A stretch of DNA of 64,000 nt from JAAYQA01 sp964510345. Its GTDB lineage: Bacteria > Bacillota > Clostridia > Tissierellales > Peptoniphilaceae. A program made the translations under genes and the position numbers. The stretch is from assembly GCA_964510345.1 (NCBI GenBank), contig CAZEBB010000004.1, forward strand, positions 34,452 through 98,451, written 5' to 3'. Numbering within the stretch: position 1 is the first letter of the stretch; each line of letters opens with the position of its first letter. Shown one piece after another: positions 35,525-44,850 of this stretch. Below the pieces are notes generated by a model that saw nothing but the letters and a program-made list of their open reading frames with translations, was not told where the DNA came from and did no database searches.

Positions 35525-36638
35525 CTATTCCTTATGCCCCGCATTCCATTTGAGCCATGCGCCGATGCAGTCGTCGATGTTTCCGTCCATAAAACTCTGC
35601 ACATTCCCCGTCTCCCAGTTGGTGCGGTGGTCTTTGACCATAGAGTACGGGTGGAACACGTACGAGCGGATCTGCGAGCCCCAGGCGATCTGCGAATAGC
35701 TGCCCTGGATGTCCTCGATCTTTTCTTTGTGTTCTTCTTCTCGGATTTGAATGAGTTTGGCAACCAATAGTTTCATCGCCGTATCTTTGTTTAAGTGCTG
35801 GCTTCTCTCATTTTGTGACTGCACGATGATACCGGTCGGAATGTGTTGAATGCGAACGGCAGAATCCGTCGTATTGACGTGCTGTCCCCCCGCACCGGAA
35901 CTCCGGTAGGTGTCAATCTTGAGATCCTTCGGGTCGATCTCCACTTTTTCAATATCGTCCAGGACCGGTAGAATATCCACGCTGGCAAACGACGTGTGCC
36001 GTCTACCGGAGGTGTCAAACGGGGAGATTCGCACCAGTCGGTGCACGCCTTTCTCGCTGCGCAGATTGCCGTAGGCATACGCGCCGTCGATAGAGAAGGT
36101 GACAGACTTGAGCCCGCCTTCCGTGTCGGAGTTGCGGTCAATCTCTTCGACTTTGAACCCTTCGTCACCACCCCAGCGCGTGTACATGCGGTAGAGCATC
36201 TCGGCCCAGTCTTGCGCCTCTAACCCACCGGCGCCGGCATGGATCGAGATAATGGCGGAACATTTGTCGTACTCTCCGTTTAACAAAACCTTCAGCGTGA
36301 GCTTCTCCATCTGCTTTTCGATGCGAGACAGGCGCGTACGCATTTCATCCATATACTCGTAGCTGCCCTCTTCTTCGACCAGACTTAAGAGCACTTCCGC
36401 CTCTTCGATCATCTCTTCGGCTTCTCGGTATTCGTCCACAATCGCCTTGCAGTTTTGCAGCTCGCCGATGATCTTCTGCGCTTTTTCGACATCGTCCCAA
36501 AAACTGGGCTCCGACGTCAGCTGCTCCATTTCTCCTTTTTCGCGTTCGAGTCCGGCGACGTCAAAGTGACTCACCCATTTCATTTAGATTTTTTACAAAT
36601 TCGTCTAATAACGATTTGCAGTCATACGTATTTTCCAT
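35525..36638 (-). CDS. prfB: peptide chain release factor 2, programmed +1 frameshift
   Basis: RF2 reads UGA and UAA stop codons. A 25-codon first frame starts at the ATG at 36638, which has an AAGGAG site, and ends at an in-frame TGA (36561-36563) in the context CTTTGAC. Skipping one T continues in the main frame (DVAGLEREK) to 35525, giving 370 residues. This is the classic autoregulatory frameshift, with a GGGTGAG stimulatory stretch upstream. The main frame holds the specificity tripeptide SPF and the catalytic GAGGQHVN. An ATG-led reading from 36583 would miss the true N-terminus. Confidence 0.95.
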
Positions 36639-36647
36639 TGTTCTCCT

Positions 36648-39386
36648 TTATGAGATTTTCCCATGGCATTTTTTGTACTTTTTGCCGCTTCCGCACGGAC
36701 ACGGATCGTTCGGCCCAATTTTCTTACCTTTGACGACGGTTTGCTGTTTCTCGCCCGTCGATGCATTTTGTGACGCACCTTCCCTTGCCGTCGCCACACT
36801 CTTTCGTTTCACTTCTTTTTCGATCGGTAGGTTAAACATATACTTGAGCGTGTCCTCTTGAATGGAGGCGTTCATCTCCTCAAACATCTGATACCCTTCG
36901 TTCGCATATGCGCGCACCGGGTCTTCTTGGCCATACGCTCGGATGCCGATCCCCTGACGCAACTGATCCATCGCGTCGATATGATCCATCCACTTGGTGT
37001 CGACGACGCGAAGCATGATGACGCGTTCGAGCTCTCGAATATTCTCCTCGCCGATCTCCTCTTCGCGCGTGCGATAATAGGCGCGGCTTTGTTCCAAGAT
37101 CAGCTCGGATAACGAGTTTCGATTCAACGATCCCACTTGTGAGAGATCCAGCACGCCTTTGGGCATAAAGCTCGACTGCAGATAGTGTGCCAGCCCTTCT
37201 AAATTCCAGAGACTGTGGTCGTCCGACCCCTGCGTATACTGCTCGACCCCGCTGTGGACGATCTCCTCCAGCATCGCGATGATGCTCTCGCGCATATCCT
37301 CGCCGTCCAATACGCGTCGTCTCTCTTCGTAGATCACGGAACGCTGTTTATTCATGACGTCGTCATATTGGAGGACGTGTTTACGGATCGAAAAGTTGTT
37401 GGACTCCACTTTCTTCTGCGCGCGCTCGATCACCGAGGTCAGCATGCCGCCTTCGATCACTTCATCACCTGCATATTTGGAGATGAGACGCTGTACTTGA
37501 TCGCCGCCGAAGAGACGCATCAGATCGTCGGTTAACGAGATATAAAACCTTGATTTTCCCGGGTCCCCTTGTCGTCCTGCACGACCGCGCAACTGATTGT
37601 CGATACGCCTTGACTCGTGTCGCTCCGTGCCGATGATATAGAGTCCTCCGACTTCGACGACTTGCTTGGCTTCTGCGTCCGTTTTGACCTTGAACTCGGA
37701 GAGCAGATCGCGATAGATCGCGCGTGCCGCCTCCACGTCCGCATCGTCGGTCAAGACAAAGTTGTCGACCATCTCGATCATCTCTTTGTCGTAACCCTTG
37801 TTGCGCATCGCATTTTTTGCCAAGACTTCGGGGTTTCCACCGAGGATAATGTCAGTACCGCGGCCGGCCATATTGGTGGCGATGGTGACCGAGCCCAAGC
37901 GGCCCGCCTGCGCGACGATCTCCGCCTCTCTCTCGTGCTGCTTGGCATTTAAGACATCGTGCTTCACACCGACACGCTTCAGCATTTTGGAGATCAATTC
38001 GGAGTTTTCGATCGTGATCGTCCCTACGAGGATCGGTTGCCCGGTCTCGTGTACCGATCTGATCTCTTCCACGATCGCTTCAAATTTCGCCTCCGTGGAC
38101 GTGAAGACTTGGTCTTCATGGTCCACCCGCTGTACCGGCTTGTGTGTCGGGATCTCGATGACGTCCATCTTGTAGATCTCTCGGAACTCATCTTCTTCCG
38201 TCTTCGCCGTACCGGTCATCCCGGACAGCTTCTCGTACATGCGAAAATAGTTTTGGAAAGTGATGGTCGCTAGGGTTTTTGACTCACTACGCACATTGAC
38301 GCGCTCTTTCGCTTCGATCGCCTGGTGCAGGCCTTCCGAGTAGCGACGGCCTTCCATAATGCGTCCGGTGAACTCGTCGACGATCAGTACCTCATCGTCT
38401 CGAACGACATAGTCGATATCTCTGTGCATCCCGTAGCGCGCTTTGAGCGCCTGATTGACGTGATGCGCCACTTCCATATTGTCGGGGTCTGAGAGATTGT
38501 CGACGCCGAAGAATTTTTCGGCTTTTTCCGTGCCGATTTCCGTCAAGGAAGCCGACTTTCTCTTCTCATCCAACACATAATCGACCGTCTCTACGACCAT
38601 CTCACGATCAAAAATATCCTGTTTCTTTTCGTTCGGATCGAGCGTGCGCCCGGTCAAGCCGGAGACGAAGTGATCCGCGCGGGTGTACAGATCTGTCGAC
38701 TTGTCGCCTTCGCCGGATATGATCAAAGGCGTTCTCGCTTCGTCGACCAAAATGCTGTCGACCTCGTCGACGATCGCAAAATACAAATCTCGTTGCACGG
38801 CATCCTTCTTGTAGATGACCATATTGTCGCGGAGATAGTCAAACCCGAACTGGTTGTTGGTTCCGTAGGTGATGTCGGCCGCGTAATTGTCGCGTCGCTC
38901 CTGATTATCCAGCCCGTAGACGATGCAGCCGACCGTAAGGCCGAGGTACTCGAAGATCTTACCCATCCAATCGCGGTCACGCTGCGCCAAGTAGTCGTTG
39001 ACCGTGACGATGTGCACGCCTTTTCCCGCCAGAGCATTTAGGTACGCCGGCATCGTGGCAACTAAAGTCTTTCCTTCACCGGTGCGCATCTCGGCGATCC
39101 GCCCCTGATGGAGGATGATGCCGCCTTTAACTTGCACGAGATACGGCTCCATGCCGATCGAGCGAAGTGCGGCTTCTCTGACAACGGCAAAAGCTTCGAC
39201 GAGTAGGTCGTCCAAGGTCTCACCGTTTTGATAACGCTCCTTAAACTCGACGGTCTTATTTTTTAAGCCGTCGTCACTCATATCTTTCATCTGCGGTTTG
39301 AGCGCATCGATGCGATCCACGAGTGACTGAATTTTCTTCAGCTCCCGGGTCGATGAATCACCGAATATATTTTTCAAAAAACCCAA
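36648..39386 (-). CDS. secA: protein translocase ATPase SecA
   Basis: This 912-residue motor drives secreted proteins through SecYEG. Walker A is MRTGEGKTLVATMPA at about 103, the DEAD-type motif DEVDSILVDEARTPL, then the preprotein cross-linking region. The C-terminal zinc motif CPCGSGKKYKKCH is complete. The only fitting start is TTG at 39386, with AGGAG upstream and the expected GFLKNIF sequence. Its own promoter lies at 39424-39452. prfB follows after 9 nt, a common arrangement in Bacillota. Confidence 0.96.
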   Translation of the reverse strand: MGFLKNIFGDSSTRELKKIQSLVDRIDALKPQMKDMSDDGLKNKTVEFKERYQNGETLDDLLVEAFAVVREAALRSIGMEPYLVQVKGGIILHQGRIAEMRTGEGKTLVATMPAYLNALAGKGVHIVTVNDYLAQRDRDWMGKIFEYLGLTVGCIVYGLDNQERRDNYAADITYGTNNQFGFDYLRDNMVIYKKDAVQRDLYFAIVDEVDSILVDEARTPLIISGEGDKSTDLYTRADHFVSGLTGRTLDPNEKKQDIFDREMVVETVDYVLDEKRKSASLTEIGTEKAEKFFGVDNLSDPDNMEVAHHVNQALKARYGMHRDIDYVVRDDEVLIVDEFTGRIMEGRRYSEGLHQAIEAKERVNVRSESKTLATITFQNYFRMYEKLSGMTGTAKTEEDEFREIYKMDVIEIPTHKPVQRVDHEDQVFTSTEAKFEAIVEEIRSVHETGQPILVGTITIENSELISKMLKRVGVKHDVLNAKQHEREAEIVAQAGRLGSVTIATNMAGRGTDIILGGNPEVLAKNAMRNKGYDKEMIEMVDNFVLTDDADVEAARAIYRDLLSEFKVKTDAEAKQVVEVGGLYIIGTERHESRRIDNQLRGRAGRQGDPGKSRFYISLTDDLMRLFGGDQVQRLISKYAGDEVIEGGMLTSVIERAQKKVESNNFSIRKHVLQYDDVMNKQRSVIYEERRRVLDGEDMRESIIAMLEEIVHSGVEQYTQGSDDHSLWNLEGLAHYLQSSFMPKGVLDLSQVGSLNRNSLSELILEQSRAYYRTREEEIGEENIRELERVIMLRVVDTKWMDHIDAMDQLRQGIGIRAYGQEDPVRAYANEGYQMFEEMNASIQEDTLKYMFNLPIEKEVKRKSVATAREGASQNASTGEKQQTVVKGKKIGPNDPCPCGSGKKYKKCHGKIS

Positions 39387-39423
39387 TGTTTCTCACACTC
39401 CTGTTGTGTTTACATACTCTTTC

Positions 39424-39452
39424 ATTGTAACACTTCGCTATGCTCATCACAA
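39424..39452 (-). promoter_or_regulatory. promoter of secA-prfB
   Basis: On the minus strand TTGTGA (39447-39452) and TACAAT (39424-39429) are 17 nt apart, directly after the hpf terminator. Confidence 0.65.
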
Positions 39453-39460
39453 ATCTAAAC

Positions 39461-39491
39461 ACAAAAAAACCCGGCTATATTTCGCCGGGTC
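39461..39491 (-). terminator. terminator of hpf
   Basis: ACCCGGC/GCCGGGT stem on the minus strand followed by seven T. Confidence 0.9.
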
Positions 39492-39494
39492 GAA

Positions 39495-40028
39495 TTATTC
39501 AGCTTCAATCAAACCGTAGTTTCCGTCATTTCTCTTATAGATTACATTTACGCCGTCGGTTTCACCGTCGCGGTATACGAAGAAATTATGTCCGAGCAGT
39601 TCCATCTGCATCCCGGCTTCTTCGGCATCCATCGGTTTCAAGTCGAATCTCTTAACTTTCACGATTCGCTTATCCTCTTGCGGATGCGTATCTTCTTCCG
39701 GTTGTTCGATATTTTCGAATCGGATGGTGTCCTCGTGCCCAAATCGCTTTTGGAGTCTCGCTTTGTACTTACGAATTTGCGACTCCAGCGCATCCACGGT
39801 GCGGTCGATCGATGTGTACATATCGTCGGTGGATTGTTCGGAGCGAAGGATCGTGCCCGGGAGATAGATGGTGACCTCTGCGATGCGATGATTCTTTTCC
39901 GCTACGAAGGTGACCGTCCCCTCCAGATCTTGCTGAAAGTACTTACCCAAACGGCTGTACTTCTTCTCGGCGACTTCGCGCAGCGTGTCGGTTACTTCGA
40001 TATTCTTTCCCACGTAATGGAGTTTCAT
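39495..40028 (-). CDS. hpf: ribosome hibernation promoting factor, long form
   Basis: This 177-residue protein pairs ribosomes into inactive 100S dimers. The N-terminal S30AE domain starts MKLHYVGKNIEVTDTLREVAEKKY, and the C-terminal dimerisation domain ends ELLGHNFFVYRDGETDGVNVIYKRNDGNYGLI. The frame is open to 40115, but the ATG at 40028 has an AAAGGAGG site and the right N-terminus. A promoter and a cluster of DnaA boxes lie upstream. Confidence 0.95.
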   Translation of the reverse strand: MKLHYVGKNIEVTDTLREVAEKKYSRLGKYFQQDLEGTVTFVAEKNHRIAEVTIYLPGTILRSEQSTDDMYTSIDRTVDALESQIRKYKARLQKRFGHEDTIRFENIEQPEEDTHPQEDKRIVKVKRFDLKPMDAEEAGMQMELLGHNFFVYRDGETDGVNVIYKRNDGNYGLIEAE

Positions 40029-40103
40029 TGTGATTCCTCCTTTTTTCTTATATGATATAGATACCCACAAAAAAATAAAACCACGTACTTCGGACGCCGA
40101 ATC

Positions 40104-40132
40104 TTTATACTGCAATAAATATCCAGCGGCAA
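40104..40132 (-). promoter_or_regulatory. promoter of hpf
   Basis: On the minus strand TTGCCG (40127-40132) and TATAAA (40104-40109) are 17 nt apart. Confidence 0.55.
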
Positions 40133-40136
40133 AAGT

Positions 40137-40196
40137 TGTGGATAAAGTGGATAACTTTGTGGAAAACGAGGAAAATGGGCTTGAAATTGTGGATAA
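40137..40196 (-). promoter_or_regulatory. cluster of four DnaA-box-like 9-mers
   Basis: Read on the minus strand: TTATCCACA at 40137-40145 and 40188-40196 (both perfect), TTTTCCACA at 40158-40166 (TTWTNCACA match) and TTATCCACT at 40146-40154 (one mismatch). All four point the same way and begin 5 nt upstream of the hpf -35 element. Confidence 0.7.
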
Positions 40197-40239
40197 CTCG
40201 AGAAAGAAAAACTGACCCTCTTCCTCAAATGAAACTTCA

Positions 40240-40267
40240 TTGAAAGCAAATTGTGATTCTATAAAAT
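40240..40267 (+). promoter_or_regulatory. promoter of the FUSC-like gene
   Basis: TTGAAA (40240-40245) and TAAAAT (40262-40267) are 16 nt apart. Confidence 0.5.
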
Positions 40268-40308
40268 ACGAACCAAGCGATACGGATAATCATTAAGGAG
40301 GCCTCTCT

Positions 40309-41220
40309 TTGGATTTACGAGTCGGTAAGCGTACCCTAAAAACAGCGCTCGCCGTTGTCATATCCCTTTATATCGGGAGCTTATTACAATTGGAAACCCC
40401 GCTCTTTGCCGGATTCTCGGCGGTCATCGTCATGCAGGCGAGTGTGTATGACTCGTTTCGCGTCGCCAAAGACCGAATGCTCGCAACGATCACCGGTGCG
40501 TTGGTCGCGCTATTATTTGTCTACCTGCAGTTTGACAATTACTTTGCCATTGCCATGGGCATCGTCATCGTCATATGGATCAACACGAATTTCAAGTGGA
40601 AGAACAGCGTCGCCCTCGGATGCATCACATTTCTCATCATCGTCATCAACGAAGGCGGAGAAAACGAGCTATTGTATGCCTTTCACCGCTCCTTGGATAC
40701 GCTGATCGGGCTCGTCGTCGGAACTTCCGTCAACCTGCTGATCTTTCCGCCACACCCCATGCGCATGATCGTCGCCACTTATAAAAAGATTGAGGACGAC
40801 TTATTTCAAGTGCTGAAGGACTTTCTTGAATCCGATAAGCCGATGAAACTGTCTTTGATCCAAGGAGACCTCGTCAAAGCAGAGTCGGACTACGGTGAGC
40901 TTAAAAAACAGCGCAGGCTTCGCATGATCAACACCGCCACCTTAGATTCCTTAGAAGAGGTCAATATCCTTCTTTTCCAGATCGTCAGCCACATGACCGT
41001 CGTCGGAGCCAGAAAAGACCGCAGACATCTCTCGCGGCGTGCACTCAACAAAGTCCAGCAGATCCTGCCCGATGTCAAACAGGAAGGATTCTACGGCGCG
41101 CACGACCTCTATGACGACCTGTACTCTTATCACATCGAAAAGATCACGGAGCTGATGCTCCTGATCCGCGACAAGATGCAGGTGATCTACCAGCAGGTCC
41201 CCCGAAAATTCCCAAATTAA
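40309..41220 (+). CDS. FUSC/aromatic acid exporter-like membrane protein
   Basis: A 303-residue protein whose first about 150 residues form hydrophobic segments (LKTALAVVISLYIGSLLQLETPLFAGFSAVIVMQASVYDSFR and following), matching the N-terminal membrane domain of the FUSC/ArAE family. A soluble helical domain follows. Similar Bacillota proteins (YgaE/YqjA-type) are of unknown substrate; export of aromatic acids or similar compounds is only inference. The start is a TTG with AAGGAGG 7 nt upstream. It stands alone between its own promoter and terminator. Confidence 0.8.
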   Translation: MDLRVGKRTLKTALAVVISLYIGSLLQLETPLFAGFSAVIVMQASVYDSFRVAKDRMLATITGALVALLFVYLQFDNYFAIAMGIVIVIWINTNFKWKNSVALGCITFLIIVINEGGENELLYAFHRSLDTLIGLVVGTSVNLLIFPPHPMRMIVATYKKIEDDLFQVLKDFLESDKPMKLSLIQGDLVKAESDYGELKKQRRLRMINTATLDSLEEVNILLFQIVSHMTVVGARKDRRHLSRRALNKVQQILPDVKQEGFYGAHDLYDDLYSYHIEKITELMLLIRDKMQVIYQQVPRKFPN

Positions 41221-41243
41221 AACCGGCGAGATGCCGGTTTTTT
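41219..41243 (+). terminator. terminator between convergent genes
   Basis: AACCGGC/GCCGGTT stem followed by a T-run on the plus strand. The opposite strand has a weaker T-run and may serve the TIR gene. Confidence 0.9.
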
Positions 41244-41246
41244 GGT

Positions 41247-44200
41247 CTATTTTTCTTTACTCTCGATCCCGATCTCTTGCAGCTCCTCCGCCGTGAGTGC
41301 GCGATCTCCGATCACATCATTGGCTTTCTCGCGCAATGCGGCGTAGTCCAAAAGCTGGATCACGGCTGCGGTGGATCCGGTTTCGTATTCTTGCAGCATA
41401 AAGTCTTCTTCATCGGGATTGAGACGGGTAATAAAGTAGTTATCGTCAATCAGCAGTTCGCGTCCACCCGGTAAGATCACGCCTGAAACACTCGTACCGG
41501 ACTCAAAATCGTAGTCAGTGATATCGATCAGAAAACTCTGCACCAGATTCCCCGAGTTGAAGTCGATTAAATAGGCATTGGAGGTCTTGTCAGAATTACG
41601 TTTTTCCATGATGGACAACAGGTAGCCGCTCTCACGATCGTAGTCGTTATAATCGACATCCGTCGTACCATTCTCTCCGCGCTCTTTGGCGAGTGCCACC
41701 GTCTGCATTTCCTCGGATCCTTCCGTCCAACGATAGCCCGTGTTATTGTGTACAGATACGCTCGTTAAGGCGCTTCCTTCGCGATAAAGACTCGCAAGAT
41801 TTCCGGGGATCGTCTGCAGTTCCTGCATGTCGGGATAACCGTAGACAACTGAGCTTCCCTCTTGGTAGATGATGCCGAAAGCACTTTGGTCCTCAGCAAA
41901 CAGAATACCGGTGATAAAGCCGGGCTTGATCGACCCCGTCTCTGTCACCTTCCCGCTTTTCGCCTCCAAGCGTGTGGCCTCACCATTGTGCGACACTTGC
42001 AGAACCTCGGCATTGTCCGGTGTAAAGGCGTAGACGGTGTTGACAAATCCTTCGGTCTGCTCCCACAGTGGCTCGCCCGTCGCCAGGTCTATATTGACGA
42101 GCACTTCTTTTTCGCCGATACCGTCATTATCGTCGTCTTTGTAATTGCGCGTCAAAAGCATACTGAGATCATTTGAGAGGCTCGATTGTCGTTTCAGTTG
42201 AAGGCCGATATATCCGGTGGGAAACGACAAGACATCGCCGGCTACCGGTCGGATGTCTCCTGTTGTGTTGTCGTGGATCGACACGGCTCCATCATTGACC
42301 AGCATCGTGTGTTTCTTGTCCTGCGTGGTTGTAAACAACTGACCTTCGACGATCGCGCGGTTCTCCTGATCGGCCAAGGTGAGGATCTTGATATTTCGGT
42401 CTTCTCTCGAGATCGTGATCACACGGCTTCCGTCTTCGGTAAAGAGAAGCCCCGTGGCACGCCCCTCGCCGTAGTCGATATTGCCCGACACGATCACATC
42501 ATTCATCGCCATGGACACGCGTCCGGCGGTTGAAATCGCGATGATCGTTCCCTGTTCTGACAGTGCGAAATCGCGTACGGTTTCATTTTCTCCCAGCGAA
42601 ATCTGCGCGACCAGCTGCCAGGTCTTTCGATCGTACTTTTCGATATAATAGCCCGAATTCACATAAAAGAACTTCTCATCTTTTGTCTCCGCCATGCGAG
42701 ATCTTTCCTGCGATCCGCCGTAACTCTTCGGATTCAAGTCTTTCACGATCTTTCCGGTCGCGGCGTCCAGTACATAGTATTGTTTGTCCGCTGCGGCGAT
42801 GATGTACTTTCCATCTTTAGTAAAAGCGGCATACTCGTAATTCTGCTTGCGTGATGATGTCTCTCCGTTGACGGAGTCCTCCAATTCTTGTACCGGTTCT
42901 GCAAAAGACATCTGCTTCTGTCCCGTCACCCCGTCGTACATAATGAGCGAGTCGTCATCCGCATCACGGATATGCACGGTGAGAATCCGATTTTGTACCG
43001 TATCATAAGCCACGCTATTCAGGTAGTCACTCGTCACAGCTTTCACTTCGATCGGCTGCCCGACCGGATCACCCGACACGGTGTCGAAGGTCAACAATGT
43101 GTTGATGAGGTACCCGTCGATAACCACATAGGTGTACCGTCCGTCTTTGGACATTTCGATATTCAGAATATTGCTACCCAACTCAATTTCTCGAGCGGGG
43201 GAAATTTCAGTCTTCTCACCATGAGCAGACGACAGGCTTGCTTCGATATCGCTCCAGTTCCATATGCGCAACACATCGTCAAATCCGCCGGCGGCCAAGT
43301 AGGTGCCCGTGCGGTCGATCACGGTATCCGTATACTGTTCTTTTGAGCCTCCGTCAAAGTGCAAAAGGCGCGCGCCGTTTTTGGCACTCCAAACCCCGAT
43401 ATCCTGTGTGCCGTAACCGGCCACCAATACTTCACCCGACGGGTGGATCGACATCGCGGTATAGGCATTATCTGTCGGGATCACCGTCTGCGAGACTGCA
43501 TCGGAATAGAACACGGTATCATTGAGAATACCCGTATGCTGCGCTTTCAGTTCGTCATAACGCGCCATATCTTGTGTGATAGCTTGCATGGCGCGGTTGG
43601 ACACCATGGCGGCTAAGATGCGGTCCCCGCCGTCCAGCAAACGCCTCGACGTGTTCAGGAGCATCGCCGAATTGCTTTGGGTCGCCTCTACGCGTGCGAT
43701 GTTTTCGTTGCGATACGCATTGAACATAAAGACGCCAAAGAACAGGAGCGCCGTCGCCACCACTCCGGAGAGCTTTAGCAGCGTCCTCGTACGCCTCTCC
43801 TTGTCGCGCTGTTTGAGGTCGCCAAAAGTACAGCCGAGAATGGCTGCCATAATCCGATATTTCTCGACCTTTAGCTGCTCAAGCGCCTGTTTTTTCAGCG
43901 TTTGAAGCTTCGGGTCTCCGCTTTTTTCCAATGCCTCATAGCCGACAAATGCGGGGTCTTGTACTTCCGGCGGGCGCAATTCGGCTGCCAGTATTTCGTG
44001 TTCTTCTTCCACCAACGCGCCGTCCGCCTGCTCGACCAGCCTCTTGATCCCCAAGATCGGCGGCGGAAACGACTCGTGCGGCTCACCTTCCACCAGTACG
44101 GGAATAATATACTGTTCTCCGCGAATCTCTTTAAACAGCTCCGCTTCTTTAATGCACCACTCAGAAAGCGGGGTACGCTTCGAGCAGATGACGATCAAAA

Positions 44201-44510
44201 ACTTCGACGAGCGCAAGGCTTCCGTGATCGAATCCGACAAAGACGTCGTCGTTAGCTCCTCTCGGTCGCGAAACACGCGAAATACAGGCCGCTTTCCGTC
44301 GACATAAAATTCTTTGGGGACTTTAAATGTCTCCACCATTTTGTGAATGGCTTCGGCGATGGCCGCATCCGGCTCCACGTGGCGATAGCTGATAAAGGCC
44401 TCGTATTTGAAATCCTCCGCATGAAACTCTTCAGAGGCTTGCGCGATCGTCTCTCCCTCCACGAAATCCGATTCCGTGTTGATCGGCACGCTATATTTAT
44501 TCTCTTCCAT
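41247..44510 (-). CDS. membrane-anchored TIR domain / beta-propeller protein
   Basis: A 1087-residue protein with three parts. An N-terminal TIR domain (about 35-160) has the FISYRH box 1 and SxWCIKE, with Glu122 at the position of the catalytic Glu of NAD-cleaving TIRs. A helical charged stretch leads to one transmembrane segment (about 267-287, SGVVATALLFFGVFMFNAY). The long C-terminal part is predicted extracellular and has many WD40/YVTN-like beta repeats (for example VLVAGYGTQDIGVWSAKNGARLLHF and YLAAGGFDDVLRIWNW). The design suggests an outside or membrane sensor coupled to a cytoplasmic TIR, but no function is established. It is a single-gene unit, with a TATAAT -10 at 44549-44554. Confidence 0.85.
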   Translation of the reverse strand: MEENKYSVPINTESDFVEGETIAQASEEFHAEDFKYEAFISYRHVEPDAAIAEAIHKMVETFKVPKEFYVDGKRPVFRVFRDREELTTTSLSDSITEALRSSKFLIVICSKRTPLSEWCIKEAELFKEIRGEQYIIPVLVEGEPHESFPPPILGIKRLVEQADGALVEEEHEILAAELRPPEVQDPAFVGYEALEKSGDPKLQTLKKQALEQLKVEKYRIMAAILGCTFGDLKQRDKERRTRTLLKLSGVVATALLFFGVFMFNAYRNENIARVEATQSNSAMLLNTSRRLLDGGDRILAAMVSNRAMQAITQDMARYDELKAQHTGILNDTVFYSDAVSQTVIPTDNAYTAMSIHPSGEVLVAGYGTQDIGVWSAKNGARLLHFDGGSKEQYTDTVIDRTGTYLAAGGFDDVLRIWNWSDIEASLSSAHGEKTEISPAREIELGSNILNIEMSKDGRYTYVVIDGYLINTLLTFDTVSGDPVGQPIEVKAVTSDYLNSVAYDTVQNRILTVHIRDADDDSLIMYDGVTGQKQMSFAEPVQELEDSVNGETSSRKQNYEYAAFTKDGKYIIAAADKQYYVLDAATGKIVKDLNPKSYGGSQERSRMAETKDEKFFYVNSGYYIEKYDRKTWQLVAQISLGENETVRDFALSEQGTIIAISTAGRVSMAMNDVIVSGNIDYGEGRATGLLFTEDGSRVITISREDRNIKILTLADQENRAIVEGQLFTTTQDKKHTMLVNDGAVSIHDNTTGDIRPVAGDVLSFPTGYIGLQLKRQSSLSNDLSMLLTRNYKDDDNDGIGEKEVLVNIDLATGEPLWEQTEGFVNTVYAFTPDNAEVLQVSHNGEATRLEAKSGKVTETGSIKPGFITGILFAEDQSAFGIIYQEGSSVVYGYPDMQELQTIPGNLASLYREGSALTSVSVHNNTGYRWTEGSEEMQTVALAKERGENGTTDVDYNDYDRESGYLLSIMEKRNSDKTSNAYLIDFNSGNLVQSFLIDITDYDFESGTSVSGVILPGGRELLIDDNYFITRLNPDEEDFMLQEYETGSTAAVIQLLDYAALREKANDVIGDRALTAEELQEIGIESKEK

Positions 44511-44548
44511 TGTGTCCTCACTTCGTATCGATAATTACAGATGTTCCT

Positions 44549-44554
44549 ATTATA
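44549..44554 (-). promoter_or_regulatory. -10 element of the TIR gene
   Basis: A perfect TATAAT on the minus strand, 39 nt before the ATG. No good -35 hexamer is visible, so an activator may be needed. Confidence 0.45.
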
Positions 44555-44572
44555 ATCGATATCCGCTCCAAA

Positions 44573-44600
44573 GAAAAAACTCCTCCGTGATGGAGGGGCC
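44573..44600 (-). terminator. terminator upstream of the TIR gene
   Basis: CCCCTCC/GGAGGAG stem followed by six T on the minus strand. It points into the TIR promoter and must end some transcript made between it and 44863. Near-copy of the hairpin at 44851-44883. Confidence 0.75.
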
Positions 44601-44850
44601 AAGCCTGACGACAAGAATCGAGCTGATGAGTCTCTATAAAAGCAAATCTTCGAAACTGTGATCGAGTTGTTGCGTAGGCAGGGGATGTCCATAAGAGCGA
44701 CTCTGAGACGAATCCTCACCCTCATCGTGTTCTATCGAGAGGATGAAGTCGAAGTGCGATGTACGCGAAGAATATGAGCGTAGTTTACGGAGACGTTGGA
44801 CTCCCCTGACGCAGCAACCGAAATGCAATGATATTTAGCTGATCCAACCT
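44601..44850 (-). ncRNA. candidate structured RNA between two matching terminators
   Basis: This 250-nt gap has no ORF with a ribosome binding site. Its ends can pair over a long range: 44669-44690 with 44798-44818, as four helices of 4, 3, 6 and 4 bp broken by small bulges. Inside are ATCCTC/GAGGAT and GGAG/CTCC hairpins. It is bounded on both sides by minus-strand terminators, so a small minus-strand transcript ending at 44573 is likely. A 64-codon open frame (44634-44828) has no binding site and is not called. The RNA family is not recognised. Confidence 0.4.

Noticed and set aside
40137..40196. DnaA boxes as the chromosome origin
   Set aside because: The neighbours are hpf, secA and a FUSC-like gene; dnaA, dnaN, recF, gyrB or rpmH are absent, and no AT-rich unwinding region with trimer repeats is evident.
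40030..40215. 61-codon plus-strand ORF between hpf and the FUSC-like gene
   Set aside because: It covers the hpf promoter and the DnaA boxes; the repeated VVDKVDN-type sequence is just the translation of those boxes.
44634..44828. 64-codon minus-strand ORF in the gap before the TIR gene
   Set aside because: Starts at TTG without a binding site and runs through the arms of the long-range stem; better explained as part of a structured RNA.
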